Assembly (NCBI RefSeq): GCF_005217605.1
Contig: NZ_SZPX01000006.1
Location: 161,286-225,285 of the forward strand
Length of the DNA: 64,000 bases
Origin: Sulfurimonas crateris
Lineage (GTDB): Bacteria > Campylobacterota > Campylobacteria > Campylobacterales > Sulfurimonadaceae
Direction: 5' to 3'
The notes under the pieces are model-generated. The model had not been told where the DNA came from. It ran no database searches and saw only the letters and a program-made list of their open reading frames with translations. The position numbers were made by a program, and so were the translations under genes. Numbering within the stretch: the first letter of the stretch is position 1; the number at the start of each line of letters is the position of its first letter. Shown one piece after another: positions 41,760 through 50,014 of the stretch.

Positions 41760-42239
41760 CTATTTTCCAAGCTTTAATAAGTTGCTTTGATATAGCATAT
41801 CCGTCCAACTCTCTAGCGTCTGAGTGTTTTCATACTCTAGGATCCTTGCAAACGAATATCCCTGCATCGCCATATTCCAGATATCAACAATAGCTTTTGC
41901 TTCGGATTTTGAGATATAGATTTTTTTACCATCGTCCAAAGAAAGCTCCAAGCTAATCACCTTTTTACCGTTTAACTCTCTTTGTACAACTTTAAAAAAT
42001 GTGTTTTGCTCATCGCCTTTGTCAAACAGTTTTAACTCCTCTTTCAACAAAATCGTGTCTGCAAAATTATCTGTAATAACCTCATTGCCTACTATAAAAA
42101 GGACATTTCTCATATATTTTTTAGTGTTTTTGACATCAATCTCAAAGCCTCTTAGTATGCCTATTTCCATATGATTGTTAAGTGCCACAACAGTAGGCTC
42201 CGGCATATTTGTATCATCTCTTTTGATTAATTCATCCAT
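41760..42239 (-). CDS. Hypothetical protein of the mobile element
   Basis: The 159-residue protein (ATG 42239, AAGGAG seven bases upstream, just after the preceding stop) is mixed alpha/beta with NHMEIGILRGFEIDVKNTKK and KVISLELSLDDGKKIYISK, reading like a small beta-barrel or sandwich followed by helices. I do not recognise a family. It is tightly coupled to both neighbours in the operon. Confidence 0.6.
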   Translation of the reverse strand: MDELIKRDDTNMPEPTVVALNNHMEIGILRGFEIDVKNTKKYMRNVLFIVGNEVITDNFADTILLKEELKLFDKGDEQNTFFKVVQRELNGKKVISLELSLDDGKKIYISKSEAKAIVDIWNMAMQGYSFARILEYENTQTLESWTDMLYQSNLLKLGK

Positions 42240-42240
42240 A

Positions 42241-42705
42241 TTAATTTTCTCCTTTAGCTTCATTTTTTATGGTTTCTAGCTCACTCCAGAATTTATAAAG
42301 CGTGGAGTGTGCGACCTCTAATTTGTGGTACTTTTTGAGGTACTGTGCAATTTGTCTAAAACTAAGATCTTGTTCTAACTTTAAAGTACGAATAACAGCC
42401 CAGTATCCGAACAGTTTGTCTCTTTTTGCTTTTTGCCTGACGCTTTTATTTTTTAGCTTGATTACATTAAGATTTACGGTATCAAGCTCTTTTAAAACAT
42501 CATCAATCGCCAAAATCAAGCTAACTAACGTTAGTATTGCATTTTCAACATTGCTATAAGAACTCCTGAGCTTGTGAAAAATTGGCTTTTGTCGCTCAAG
42601 AATTTTTAGTTTTGTACTCGTGTCCACTCGTGCAAAAAGTCTAAGTTTTTGGTTTTGAACTTCTCTATTCATCTTTGTAAATTGTTCTATCAAAGACTCA
42701 CTCAT
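42241..42705 (-). CDS. Helical protein with C-terminal helix-turn-helix
   Basis: From the ATG at 42705, which follows GAGG and overlaps the preceding stop, the product has 154 residues. The N-terminal part is a long helix. The C-terminal part GYWAVIRTLKLEQDLSFRQIAQYLKKYHKLEVAHSTLYKFW (given here as the domain extent, residues about 100-140) has the pattern of a helix-turn-helix as in plasmid mobilisation regulators. Confidence 0.6.
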   Translation of the reverse strand: MSESLIEQFTKMNREVQNQKLRLFARVDTSTKLKILERQKPIFHKLRSSYSNVENAILTLVSLILAIDDVLKELDTVNLNVIKLKNKSVRQKAKRDKLFGYWAVIRTLKLEQDLSFRQIAQYLKKYHKLEVAHSTLYKFWSELETIKNEAKGEN

Positions 42706-43351
42706 CCTGCACCTCAATTTCACACAATTTATCTTGATTTTCAAACATCCACTTCCAAGCTTTTTTGGCTTCATCAGGTGACAAATCTTGCATAGAATGT
42801 GTATTAAACAGATAGCCTTGTGTAGTGACTTTTATCCCTGTGCTGGTTTTAAAATCCAAAGCACCGTAACATACAATTTGATCTTTGTACGCATTCACTA
42901 TAAAATTTTTGAAAAACTGAAAATCATGCAACCAGAGAGATTTATTCTCTTTTACTTTAGTCTCTTGTTGTCTATTATGTGCAACATGTGTCTCAGAACC
43001 GTTTAACATGTCTTGAACTGAGTGTAATTGACTCAATTCTAAAAGTTGTTGTTCCTGCTTTAATTTTCTTTTTTTTGCAGATATTTGCCCAGCAATCTGA
43101 TTCTTCTTCTGTTTTTCAATATAAGGTACCATTAAACCATTTAATAATGGGGATACAAACATTTCTCCATCATCAGTTGTAAAAAGTTCAAAAAAACCAT
43201 AACTTGTAATGACAGTTTGCAATATTGGTAAACTTATTTCAAACTCTGATGCCAACAGATCCAAATCTTTCATTGCTCGCTTCATTCTTCTTTCATTTCT
43301 TAGGTTGGCAGGATGTGGAAACCAATGTTTGTGTTTCAAATTATTGTTCAT
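42698..43351 (-). CDS. Replication-like protein (Lin1244/DUF4373-like N-terminus)
   Basis: The 217-residue protein begins with KHWFPHPANLRNERRMKRAMK, resembling the Lin1244/Lin1753-type domain at the start of phage and element replication proteins, followed by a winged-helix-like region, a basic linker and a C-terminal helical part (LSPDEAKKAWKWMF). It may initiate or load for element replication. The 5' end overlaps the AlpA-like gene by 11 bp. Confidence 0.55.
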   Translation of the reverse strand: MNNNLKHKHWFPHPANLRNERRMKRAMKDLDLLASEFEISLPILQTVITSYGFFELFTTDDGEMFVSPLLNGLMVPYIEKQKKNQIAGQISAKKRKLKQEQQLLELSQLHSVQDMLNGSETHVAHNRQQETKVKENKSLWLHDFQFFKNFIVNAYKDQIVCYGALDFKTSTGIKVTTQGYLFNTHSMQDLSPDEAKKAWKWMFENQDKLCEIEVQDE

Positions 43352-43538
43352 AACCTACTACCTCGTGCTCTTCGAACCACTGATCAATTTTCAATCGATC
43401 ATATCTAACAAATTTCCGTCCAATTTTGCTATATGGTATTCTTTTTTCACTTCTCATTTTTTTCTGCGTTTCAACACAAATAGCAAATTCCTCTTCAAAT
43501 TCAACAGGTGTTAACCATCGCTTTTGGTTCTCTTTCAT
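43341..43538 (-). CDS. AlpA/excisionase-like DNA-binding protein
   Basis: The 65-residue protein has the compact MerR/AlpA-type fold (RWLTPVEFEEEFAICVETQ, KRIPYSKIGRKFVRYDRLKIDQWFEE split across helix and wing). These proteins activate integrase genes or act as excisionases. It is the first gene of the minus-strand operon and is transcribed from the divergent region 43539-43849. Confidence 0.75.
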   Translation of the reverse strand: MKENQKRWLTPVEFEEEFAICVETQKKMRSEKRIPYSKIGRKFVRYDRLKIDQWFEEHEVVGYEQ

Positions 43539-43849
43539 CTTGTTTGTCCTTTAAGTGTTTTAAGGCGCCTTTGAATTATCAATTGATGTCGTTATTGTAC
43601 CGTTCAGAGATTTTGGAGGGAATGCAGGGACGGTCAAAGTTGACTATGCTATACTTGACATTATTATTAAATTGTGCTAGAGAGTTACTTGCAAATTCAA
43701 CTAAGCAGCTAGGTCAATGTCTATTTAGCCATTAGCTGTAATTTTGCAGTTCCTTTTACAAGGTGTACTTTTGTGCTAACATATCACTGCAAAAAATATT
43801 AGATTAGCTTCTCTGATTTAATAACAAAAAGTTTTTAGAAGGGTCAAAA
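43539..43849. other. Divergent intergenic region
   Basis: The 311 bp between the AlpA-like gene (minus) and the GTG-started gene (plus) contain the 10-bp palindrome ATCAATTGAT (43578-43587), which may be an operator for the AlpA-like protein, and a ribosome binding site at the right end. I see no gene in it and no copy of the island promoter element. Confidence 0.45.
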
Positions 43850-44545
43850 GTGATAAATATTTTTGATAATTTTACAGAATTAGAAGCAAACGATAATACT
43901 GAAATACTGAATAAATTAGGTATCTTACAATTTACGCCTGAAACATTAGAAACAATGATTCATGTAAATGGATTATCGAGCTATGAATTACAAATACTAG
44001 ATTACTTTATAGAAAAAACCCTTAAACTTTTTCCTCAATTGTTTCCTTGTATAATACTAGAGCAATCTCAATCCCAATATAATCTAACAAAGAGAAGAAA
44101 CAAACATAATCATAGGATGCAAAAAAGAGCGGAGAACAAAATCACACAACGAAGACCTGCAAATGAGATTTTTAATTCTTATAATGAAAAAGAGTATTTA
44201 TCATCTTGTGAGGAGGATAAATTTTTAGACCTTATTGACAAAGATTTTACTTTTAAAGATATTGAGAATGAGATATTAAAAATAGTTCAAGAAAAATTTC
44301 ATCAACAATTTTTAAATGATGAACTTGCAAAGCTATCAAAAATTATCACCGCAGAAATATATCTTAGAACATTAATGCCAGAAGAATACATCAATACTGA
44401 AGATTTTAAACGATTTAAAGATGCTTACAATACTGCTATCAATCAACATACTATACAAATTATTGAAAAAGTAGAATTAATGCAGGATAAAGGAAGCAGC
44501 ACAAAAGAATTATGTGAGCTACTTCAAAAAGAACTTCTTAAATAG
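43850..44545 (+). CDS. Hypothetical protein of the mobile element
   Basis: The 231-residue protein starts at GTG 43850 with AGAAGGG seven bases upstream. It is rich in Asn, Glu and Lys, with a basic central stretch (TKRRNKHNHRMQKRAENK) and helical flanks. It has lower GC than the core genes nearby. No family is recognised. A hairpin follows the stop directly. Confidence 0.6.
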   Translation: MINIFDNFTELEANDNTEILNKLGILQFTPETLETMIHVNGLSSYELQILDYFIEKTLKLFPQLFPCIILEQSQSQYNLTKRRNKHNHRMQKRAENKITQRRPANEIFNSYNEKEYLSSCEEDKFLDLIDKDFTFKDIENEILKIVQEKFHQQFLNDELAKLSKIITAEIYLRTLMPEEYINTEDFKRFKDAYNTAINQHTIQIIEKVELMQDKGSSTKELCELLQKELLK

Positions 44546-44546
44546 C

Positions 44547-44577
44547 ATGAGCATACTGAACTTTTAAGTATACTCAT
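44547..44577 (+). terminator. Hairpin after the 231-aa gene
   Basis: ATGAGCATACT and AGTATACTCAT form an 11-bp stem with one mismatch, beginning two bases after the TAG stop. No T-run follows. Confidence 0.45.
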
Positions 44578-44661
44578 CTGATATTATTAATCACTTATTT
44601 TCATTAAGGCTTACTAATCTGGATAAACATCAAATCGAAATATAAATCATTCATATTTTAC

Positions 44662-44677
44662 ATTTGTTTAAACAAAT
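44662..44677. promoter_or_regulatory. 16-bp perfect palindrome
   Basis: ATTTGTTTAAACAAAT is a perfect palindrome in a non-coding stretch. It has the form of a dimeric repressor site, but no adjacent gene start supports a specific role. Confidence 0.3.
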
Positions 44678-44690
44678 TATTCTTATCTAT

Positions 44691-44720
44691 GATGGGTCTT
44701 GCTTAAGATTCCCATCTTTT
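44691..44720 (+). terminator. Rho-independent terminator
   Basis: GATGGG (44691-44696) pairs with CCCATC (44711-44716), with further inner pairing TCTT/AAGA, and TTTT follows. This is the better of two terminator-like structures after the 231-aa gene. Confidence 0.55.
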
Positions 44721-44786
44721 ATACATTTACGTGCTTGACAGACTATATTGTTCGTAATTAACGAATGTTGAAACCTTTATTATTTA

Positions 44787-44972
44787 TCATGATGCACCTC
44801 CTTTAATCATTAGTATTGCATCTGAAAATCTATCTAAAGATTTTGCAAGTTTTAGTAGAACTTTTCGGTCTACTTCTGAAAACTCTTTTTGTTCTAACAA
44901 CAAATCAGTTTTGGCTCTTATTCTCGCCAAGATATTGTCGACTCTTTGAAACATATTGTCTAAATTCAACAT
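44787..44972 (-). CDS. Small hypothetical protein
   Basis: The 61-residue frame encodes a helical charged protein (NMFQRVDNILARIRAKTDLLL ... RKVLLKLAKSLDRFSDAILM) with gene-like composition. No ribosome binding site is seen before the ATG at 44972 or the internal ATG at 44954. It could be a fragment of a coiled-coil protein left between the element and the tRNA. Confidence 0.4.
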   Translation of the reverse strand: MLNLDNMFQRVDNILARIRAKTDLLLEQKEFSEVDRKVLLKLAKSLDRFSDAILMIKGGAS

Positions 44973-44994
44973 GTTGTTAAAGTAACAATTTGTT

Positions 44995-45412
44995 CTGTTT
45001 ACAAATCAGCAAAAATTTGTCTTACCAATAAAGCAATTAGGTAAGTAGCGCACTTTTTATTTTAGTTCTATGCAAACTCTTATACATATTTACTGTGAAC
45101 TTTATAATTTTAGTTTGCTCGGAAACATGCATTGCAAGAGACCAACACTCAACTAATTAAAGCTTGTGTTTCCGTTTCATTTGTGTGTTTTATAACCTAA
45201 CTTTTACTTCTTTTTTTTCTTTCCATGTATGCCAATTCTTTTGGCTTATTCATGAAATGAACATAATTATATAGTTTTTTTATTAAAAATGTCAATAAAG
45301 GGCAATTATTTTTTTTCAAAAGTGGGACTTAAAGTGGGACAAGTACAAAACTTAAACAATTTTTCTACTTTTTAAATTTCTTTGAAAGTTCGTTGTTGAG
45401 GGAGTTTTTTAA
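44995..45412. other. Non-coding stretch next to tRNA-Arg
   Basis: About 420 bp of AT-rich DNA lie between the small gene and the 3' end of tRNA-Arg. No gene is supported on either strand. The only structured part is the pair of GTGGGAC repeats at 45321-45340, described separately as att-like. Confidence 0.5.
45321..45340. repeat. 12-bp-period direct repeat, possible integrase arm sites
   Basis: AGTGGGAC occurs at 45321-45328 and 45333-45340, a period of 12 bp, about 75 bp from the 3' end of tRNA-Arg. The integrase next to tRNA-Val has repeats of the same period (57537-57561) at a similar distance. I infer arm-type sites of a tyrosine recombinase whose gene is no longer beside this tRNA. Confidence 0.4.
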
Positions 45413-45489
45413 TGGTGCGCCCGACACGATTTGAACGTGTGACCGCTGGTACCGCAAACCAGTGCTCTATCCAGCTGAGCTACGAGCGC
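45413..45489 (-). tRNA. tRNA-Arg (anticodon GCG)
   Basis: A complete 77-nt cloverleaf: acceptor GCGCTCG / CGGGCGC, D arm GCTC...GAGC, anticodon stem CTGGT / ACCAG with loop TTGCGGT, T arm ACACG-TTCAAAT-CGTGT, and an encoded CCA end. The anticodon GCG reads CGC. The 3' end faces the accessory DNA at lower coordinates, as expected for a tRNA used as integration site. Confidence 0.95.
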
Positions 45490-45554
45490 ACACCATCTCT
45501 ATTAAAGAGACCGAAATTATATCACTCTTAGCTTATATAATAATAAATTTTGTC

Positions 45555-45773
45555 TTAAAATTCTAATTTTTTTGTGATCTCTTCTATCCTCTGCTCTTGG
45601 AGAAAAAGTTCGTGGTTTTTACGAACATAAGCCTGAAGCAATGTCTTTAGGTCGTTGTTGCCCTCTACATTGAAATCTTTTCTCATCTGCTCTTGCAAAA
45701 AAATGGCAAAACTCTCTTCAACATCAACATCAAAACGACGTCCGCCAATATTTAAACCAAGCTTTTTACTCAT
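45555..45773 (-). CDS. zapA: ZapA-like cell division protein
   Basis: The 72-residue protein (KLGLNIGGRRFDVDVEESFA ... EQRIEEITKKLEF) has the N-terminal strand pattern and C-terminal helix of small ZapA-like FtsZ-associated proteins, though it is shorter than E. coli ZapA. It follows a ZapB-like coiled-coil gene by 4 bp, and this pairing supports the call. ZapA would cross-link FtsZ filaments at the division ring. Confidence 0.6.
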   Translation of the reverse strand: MSKKLGLNIGGRRFDVDVEESFAIFLQEQMRKDFNVEGNNDLKTLLQAYVRKNHELFLQEQRIEEITKKLEF

Positions 45774-45777
45774 ATTT

Positions 45778-46005
45778 TTAAACCATTATACTTTCTAATT
45801 TTTCTACTATAGCCTCTATCTCCAGCTCTTTTTGAGCATTCTGTTCTATCAATCTTGCTATCTCTTGATTTTTTATCTCACTCTCGGCTTTTAATTTTAC
45901 AAGTTCGAGTCTAAGCGCCTCGTTCTCCTCTTTAAGAGAGTTGTGCTTCTCGACAATAGATGAGATCTTTTCGCTTAATTTTGCCAAGGTAGTTTGGTTT
46001 TGCAT
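45778..46005 (-). CDS. ZapB-like coiled-coil protein
   Basis: The 75-residue protein is one continuous coiled coil (LSEKISSIVEKHNSLKEEN, EALRLELVKLKAESE) of the size of ZapB. With the following gene it forms a likely division-factor pair. A short coiled coil has little family-specific information, so the name is tentative. Confidence 0.5.
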   Translation of the reverse strand: MQNQTTLAKLSEKISSIVEKHNSLKEENEALRLELVKLKAESEIKNQEIARLIEQNAQKELEIEAIVEKLESIMV

Positions 46006-46181
46006 AAAACAGTCCTATAAATCGTTATCTGAACATAATTCTATCATAATTTAGTGTAGGAGATTAACCTTTTCTTCCCATTTGCGTTAGTTTTTTTTTA
46101 AATTTTTTTATAAATTTTCTGCCGCTTAGCGCGGCAAACTTTTCTAAAGAAACTTTGTTTTGTCCCACAGCGGCTAGCGTA

Positions 46182-46206
46182 ACTAAATGGGCTCTGCTCA
46201 TTTAGT
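46182..46206. promoter_or_regulatory. Hairpin upstream of proB
   Basis: ACTAAATG (46182-46189) and CATTTAGT (46199-46206) form a perfect 8-bp stem that extends inward through a G-T and two G-C pairs to a TCT loop. A second small hairpin, GCCGC-TTAGC-GCGGC, lies near 46122-46136. Both sit in the 296-bp gap between the divergent zapB-like and proB genes, which has no other gene. They could be terminator or leader structures. Confidence 0.35.
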
Positions 46207-46301
46207 GTTCAAACTAATAAAAACTAAACCTTTAACTTGTTACAATTGGGGCCAAAAGCTCAGTTGATTATAAACGAGCTGCGAAAAACAAAGGAAAATT
46301 A

Positions 46302-47078
46302 ATGAAAAGAGTTGTTATTAAAGTCGGTACTGCTGTCCTGACGGAGAATAATCATATTGCGAAGGAGCGTATGTTAAACCTGGTTACACTTATTGTTATG
46401 CTTAAAAAGAAGTATGACGTAATATTAGTAACATCGGGGGCAGTCGCTGCGGGATATTCTATTTTAAAACTTGACAAAAGAAAACAGATCGGCAAAAAAG
46501 CACTAGCGGCTGCGGGACAGCCTATTTTAATGACCGCATACAAAAAGAAATTTGATATTTATGATATTACAACGGCGCAAATTTTACTTACAGAAGATGA
46601 TTTTGACTCACGAAAACGTACTAAAATGTTTCAAGAGATCATAGATGCGCATCTGGAGAACGATATTTTACCTATAGTAAATGAAAACGATATTACATCT
46701 ACACCTGAGCAGCTTTTTGGAGACAATGACCAGCTCTCTGCAAATGTAGCTTATGCCGTAGAAGCAGATTTGCTGGTCATACTTAGCGATATTAACGGCT
46801 ATTACACTAAAAATCCTCAAGAGTACAAAGACGCAAAACTCTATAAAACCGTAAATGAACTTCCAAAAGAGGCTCTAGCAGACACCTCGACTGCGAACAA
46901 CGAATTTGCGACAGGCGGGATCGTGACAAAACTAAAAGCTGCTGATTTTTTAATAAAGCGCGGAAAAAGAATGCTTCTGTGCAACGGGTTTGATCTGAGT
47001 GCCGCAAAATCTTTTCTGCTTGAGGATAATCATACTCTTGGAACTCTCTTTGAGCCAAAAGTCAAAAGCGAGAAGTAA
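46302..47078 (+). CDS. proB: Glutamate 5-kinase
   Basis: The 258-residue protein catalyses ATP-dependent phosphorylation of glutamate, the first step of proline synthesis, in the cytoplasm. The amino-acid-kinase fold is clear: MKRVVIKVGTAVLT at the start, LVTSGAVAAG near residue 45, VNENDITST near 127, FGDNDQLSANVA near 138 and TGGIVTKLKAA near 205. It lacks the C-terminal PUA domain, as in many Campylobacterota. AAAGGA precedes the ATG, and a strong terminator follows. Confidence 0.95.
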   Translation: MKRVVIKVGTAVLTENNHIAKERMLNLVTLIVMLKKKYDVILVTSGAVAAGYSILKLDKRKQIGKKALAAAGQPILMTAYKKKFDIYDITTAQILLTEDDFDSRKRTKMFQEIIDAHLENDILPIVNENDITSTPEQLFGDNDQLSANVAYAVEADLLVILSDINGYYTKNPQEYKDAKLYKTVNELPKEALADTSTANNEFATGGIVTKLKAADFLIKRGKRMLLCNGFDLSAAKSFLLEDNHTLGTLFEPKVKSEK

Positions 47079-47090
47079 ACATCTATTTAT

Positions 47091-47114
47091 CGGTAGCTTT
47101 TTTATATGCTACCG
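47091..47114. terminator. Bidirectional terminator between proB and a convergent gene
   Basis: CGGTAGC (47091-47097) and GCTACCG (47108-47114) form a perfect 7-bp GC-rich stem, with T-rich sequence after it on the plus strand. Confidence 0.7.
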
Positions 47115-47124
47115 AAGTATCTTT

Positions 47125-47373
47125 TTATTCATAATCGTCTGAATATTTGTTTCTATGTGAGAATTTCTCTACGTGTTCATACTCGTCATCTTCATCGTCC
47201 CATGAACTCTCAAGCTCGTTTTCGATAATTCTCTCATACCCCATTTTATTGAGCTCATCATCGATCTGCTCTACATCTATGCCGTTTTTTCTGCTAAAGT
47301 CCAAAATGTAATCAACATCCTTTCTCATTACACCGTTTAACTCTAACATAAACTCTAAATCTTTAAAAGTCAT
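47125..47373 (-). CDS. Acidic hypothetical protein
   Basis: The 82-residue protein has a helical N-terminus (TFKDLEFMLELNGVMRKDVDY) and a very acidic C-terminus (ESSWDDEDDEYEHVEKF). GAGGG precedes the ATG. It is a single gene convergent with proB, in core chromosome surroundings, and probably conserved among relatives. Function unknown. Confidence 0.7.
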   Translation of the reverse strand: MTFKDLEFMLELNGVMRKDVDYILDFSRKNGIDVEQIDDELNKMGYERIIENELESSWDDEDDEYEHVEKFSHRNKYSDDYE

Positions 47374-47590
47374 ATTTGCCCTCTTAACAAATACAGTTCA
47401 TACCCCCTCAAGGGCTTAATCTCTTCTAGCATAAAGCCACTACTACCCATAACTAAACTTTTATTTTATGCAAAATTATACTCTCAAATGAGTTTTTTTT
47501 TGCTAAAAGTAACTTTAAGAAAGCCTCTTTTTTTTAATGCTCTTGACGCTCATATATGATATAATCTGCTTAAAACATCGGATTGATTTA

Positions 47591-48013
47591 ATGACAGAAA
47601 AAAAGATTATCGGTACTAGAGAGCTTATCTCGATCCCTGATCTGGATCTTTATGATCTTGATGTAAAGATCGACACCGGTGCCGACTCAAATGCCCTTCA
47701 CTGCGATGATATATCCGTAGATGAAGATAACATCGTCCACTTTAGGCTGCTTGATGAAGTACATCCCGCATATAGTGACAAAAAGATGGCGGTTCCTCTG
47801 TATGCAATGAAAAAAGTGCGCAGTTCAAACGGAGAACTTCAACACAGGCCATCCATAAAAGTAAATGTCGAGTTCTTCGGCAAAACCTACAAAACAGTTA
47901 TATCTCTTACTAACCGTTCGGATATGAAGTACCCTATGTTGATCGGCAAAAAGTTTTTGGCAAACAAATTTTTAGTTGATGTTTCAAAAGAGTATCTAAC
48001 AAAAAAAATATAA
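47591..48013 (+). CDS. RimB-like retropepsin-type protease (ATP-dependent zinc protease family)
   Basis: From the ATG at 47591 the product has 140 residues with the retropepsin-like core: DVKIDTGADSNALHC, where DTGA is the active-site Asp motif, a central beta hairpin (RSSNGELQHRPSIKV) and YPMLIGKKFL. Members (RimB) trim poly-glutamate tails added by RimK, and the next gene here is RimK, which supports the assignment. An upstream in-frame ATG at 47537 lacks a better ribosome binding site. It heads a five-gene operon. Confidence 0.8.
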   Translation: MTEKKIIGTRELISIPDLDLYDLDVKIDTGADSNALHCDDISVDEDNIVHFRLLDEVHPAYSDKKMAVPLYAMKKVRSSNGELQHRPSIKVNVEFFGKTYKTVISLTNRSDMKYPMLIGKKFLANKFLVDVSKEYLTKKI

Positions 48014-48026
48014 ATCAGGAAAAAAT

Positions 48027-48959
48027 ATGAGAGTCTATATATTATCAAGAAACAAAGAGCTCTACTCTACAAAAAGATTAGTTGAAGCAGCGCAGGCAAA
48101 AGGGTGGGAAGTCAGGGTCATAGACTACTTAAAGTGCAGTATCGAAATAGCAAAGGGCGAGCTAAAAGTGAACTATCAGGGCAAAGAGCTTCCTGCACCC
48201 GATGCTATTATTCCAAGGATCGGAGCAAGTAGAACTTTTTACGGAACTGCAATGGTGAGACACTTTGAGATGATGTCCGCTTTTTCGACATCAGGAAACT
48301 TAGCTATTGCAAGAAGCAGAGATAAGCTAAGAAGTCTTCAGATCTTATCAAAAAACGGCGTAGATATGCCAAAGACCGTTTTTGCTTCAAACAAATCAAG
48401 CGCTAAAGATGTCATAGAGCTAAGCGGAGGAGCGCCGCTTATACTAAAAATATTAGAGGGCACTCAGGGTGTAGGAGTTGTTTTGGTAGATAGCGAAAAG
48501 GCGGCAAAATCGGTTCTGGACGCATTTTACGGGATGGATGTAAACCTTCTTGTTCAAGAGTATATTGAGGAAGCCGGCGGAGCCGACATCAGAGTTTTGG
48601 TCGTAGGCGGAAAAGTTGTCGGAGCAATGAAAAGACAGGGAGCAGAAGGTGACTTTCGCTCAAACCTGCATCAGGGCGGAAGCGCAACTGCACACAAGCT
48701 CTCAAGAAAAGAGAAAGCAACAGCACTTGCAGCTGCAAAAGCGATGGGTCTTGGAGTCTGCGGAGTCGATATGATCCCATCATCAAGAGGTCCGCTTGTA
48801 ATGGAAGTAAACTCTTCACCCGGACTTGAGGGAATTGAGAAATCCACACAGATAGATATAGCCGGAAAGATCATGGAGTATATTGAGAAAAACGTAACTC
48901 CAAAAAATGGGGCAAGTTCAAAAAAAAGAAAACTAAAAAAAGATAGTATCGGAGCTTAA
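48027..48959 (+). CDS. rimK: RimK-family ATP-grasp ligase (glutamate ligase)
   Basis: The 310-residue protein has the RimK order: N-terminal PreATP domain (RVYILSRNKELYSTKRL), IPRIGASRTFYG, the ATP-grasp loop LKILEGTQGVGV near residue 150, VQEYIEEAGGADIRV near 180 and the metal site MEVNSSPGLEGIE near 265. In E. coli it adds glutamates to ribosomal protein S6 or makes poly-glutamate. It follows the RimB-like protease by 13 bp. All catalytic segments look intact. Confidence 0.92.
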   Translation: MRVYILSRNKELYSTKRLVEAAQAKGWEVRVIDYLKCSIEIAKGELKVNYQGKELPAPDAIIPRIGASRTFYGTAMVRHFEMMSAFSTSGNLAIARSRDKLRSLQILSKNGVDMPKTVFASNKSSAKDVIELSGGAPLILKILEGTQGVGVVLVDSEKAAKSVLDAFYGMDVNLLVQEYIEEAGGADIRVLVVGGKVVGAMKRQGAEGDFRSNLHQGGSATAHKLSRKEKATALAAAKAMGLGVCGVDMIPSSRGPLVMEVNSSPGLEGIEKSTQIDIAGKIMEYIEKNVTPKNGASSKKRKLKKDSIGA

Positions 48960-48962
48960 CAT

Positions 48963-50012
48963 ATGCCTAGTGCAAATTTTTTTCTAGGTTCGCAGGAGAT
49001 ACCAAAAGGTGCAAACCTAACCGTAAATATTGAACTCCCAAAACTCTACAACACACCGACTCAGCTTCCGATCCACGTAATAAGAGGAAAAAAAGATGGT
49101 CCTACTATTTTTATAAGCGCGGCGATTCACGGAGATGAGCTAAACGGCATAGAGATAATAAGACGGCTTAGAAAACTAAGCATTTTAAAAAAGATAAAAG
49201 GCACACTGTTGCTTGTTCCTATTGTAAATGTTTATGGAATTATGACGCTCTCAAGATATCTGCCTGACAGAAGAGACTTAAACAGAAGTTTCCCCGGGAG
49301 TCTAAAGGGCTCTCTGGCAAGCAGAGTGGCAAAAATATTTTTTGACGAGGTCGTAAGAAAGTGCGACCTCGGCATAGACCTTCACACCGCCTCGATCCAC
49401 AAATCAAATCTTCCCCAAGTTAGAACGAACATAGACAACGAGTACGCTTTTTCTTTGGCAAAAGTATTTGGAGCTCCCGTTGTTCTTCACTCAGAGCTTC
49501 GAGACGGCTCTTTGAGGGCAGTTGCTCAAGAGGAGGGGATACCTATACTTCTTTATGAAGCGGGCGAGGCTCTGAGGTTTGATGAAACCTCGATAAGAAT
49601 AGGAGTTCACGGAATAGTCAGCGTACTTAGAGAAAACGGTATGCTGCCAAAAGCAACAAAGAAAAGAAGCATGAAGAATCCTATAATCACAAGAAACAGC
49701 CAGTGGATACGCTCAAGCGAGAGCGGAATGCTTAGAACCATAAAGGCTCTAGGAGATACGGTGCGAAAAGATGAGATCATCGCCTTTATTGATGAACCGC
49801 TTGGAGATAACAGTTTTGAGCTAAGCGCGCCGTATGACGGTGTTATTATCGGTAAATCTGAAATACCGCTTGTGCAAGAGGGAGATGCCATCTTTCATAT
49901 AGCAAAACTTAGAAATCTTGAAGTGGCAGAGAACAAGATCGAGCGTTTCAATGAGAACGTAACCGAACTGAGCGAATTTTTTGAACTCAACAACGAGGAT
50001 ATAATAGAGTAA
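48963..50012 (+). CDS. Succinylglutamate desuccinylase/aspartoacylase family protein
   Basis: The 349-residue zinc carboxypeptidase-like protein has FISAAIHGDELNGIE with the zinc-binding HxxE near residue 56, DRRDLNRSFPG, and the second zinc ligand in GIDLHTASIHKS near 142. LLYEAGEALRFDE carries the catalytic glutamate. The C-terminus (SGMLRTIKALGDTVRK) adds a biotinyl/lipoyl-like beta barrel. The genomic link with RimB and RimK is recurrent in bacteria, suggesting a role in amino-acid or peptide trimming; the exact substrate is unknown. Confidence 0.88.
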   Translation: MPSANFFLGSQEIPKGANLTVNIELPKLYNTPTQLPIHVIRGKKDGPTIFISAAIHGDELNGIEIIRRLRKLSILKKIKGTLLLVPIVNVYGIMTLSRYLPDRRDLNRSFPGSLKGSLASRVAKIFFDEVVRKCDLGIDLHTASIHKSNLPQVRTNIDNEYAFSLAKVFGAPVVLHSELRDGSLRAVAQEEGIPILLYEAGEALRFDETSIRIGVHGIVSVLRENGMLPKATKKRSMKNPIITRNSQWIRSSESGMLRTIKALGDTVRKDEIIAFIDEPLGDNSFELSAPYDGVIIGKSEIPLVQEGDAIFHIAKLRNLEVAENKIERFNENVTELSEFFELNNEDIIE

Positions 50013-50014
50013 TC

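Noticed and set aside
45000..45300. Short minus-strand frames of 15-20 codons
   Set aside because: They have no ribosome binding sites or recognisable content in AT-rich DNA.
46120..46140. Terminator for the zapB-like gene
   Set aside because: The hairpin lies upstream of that gene, not downstream, so it cannot end its transcript.
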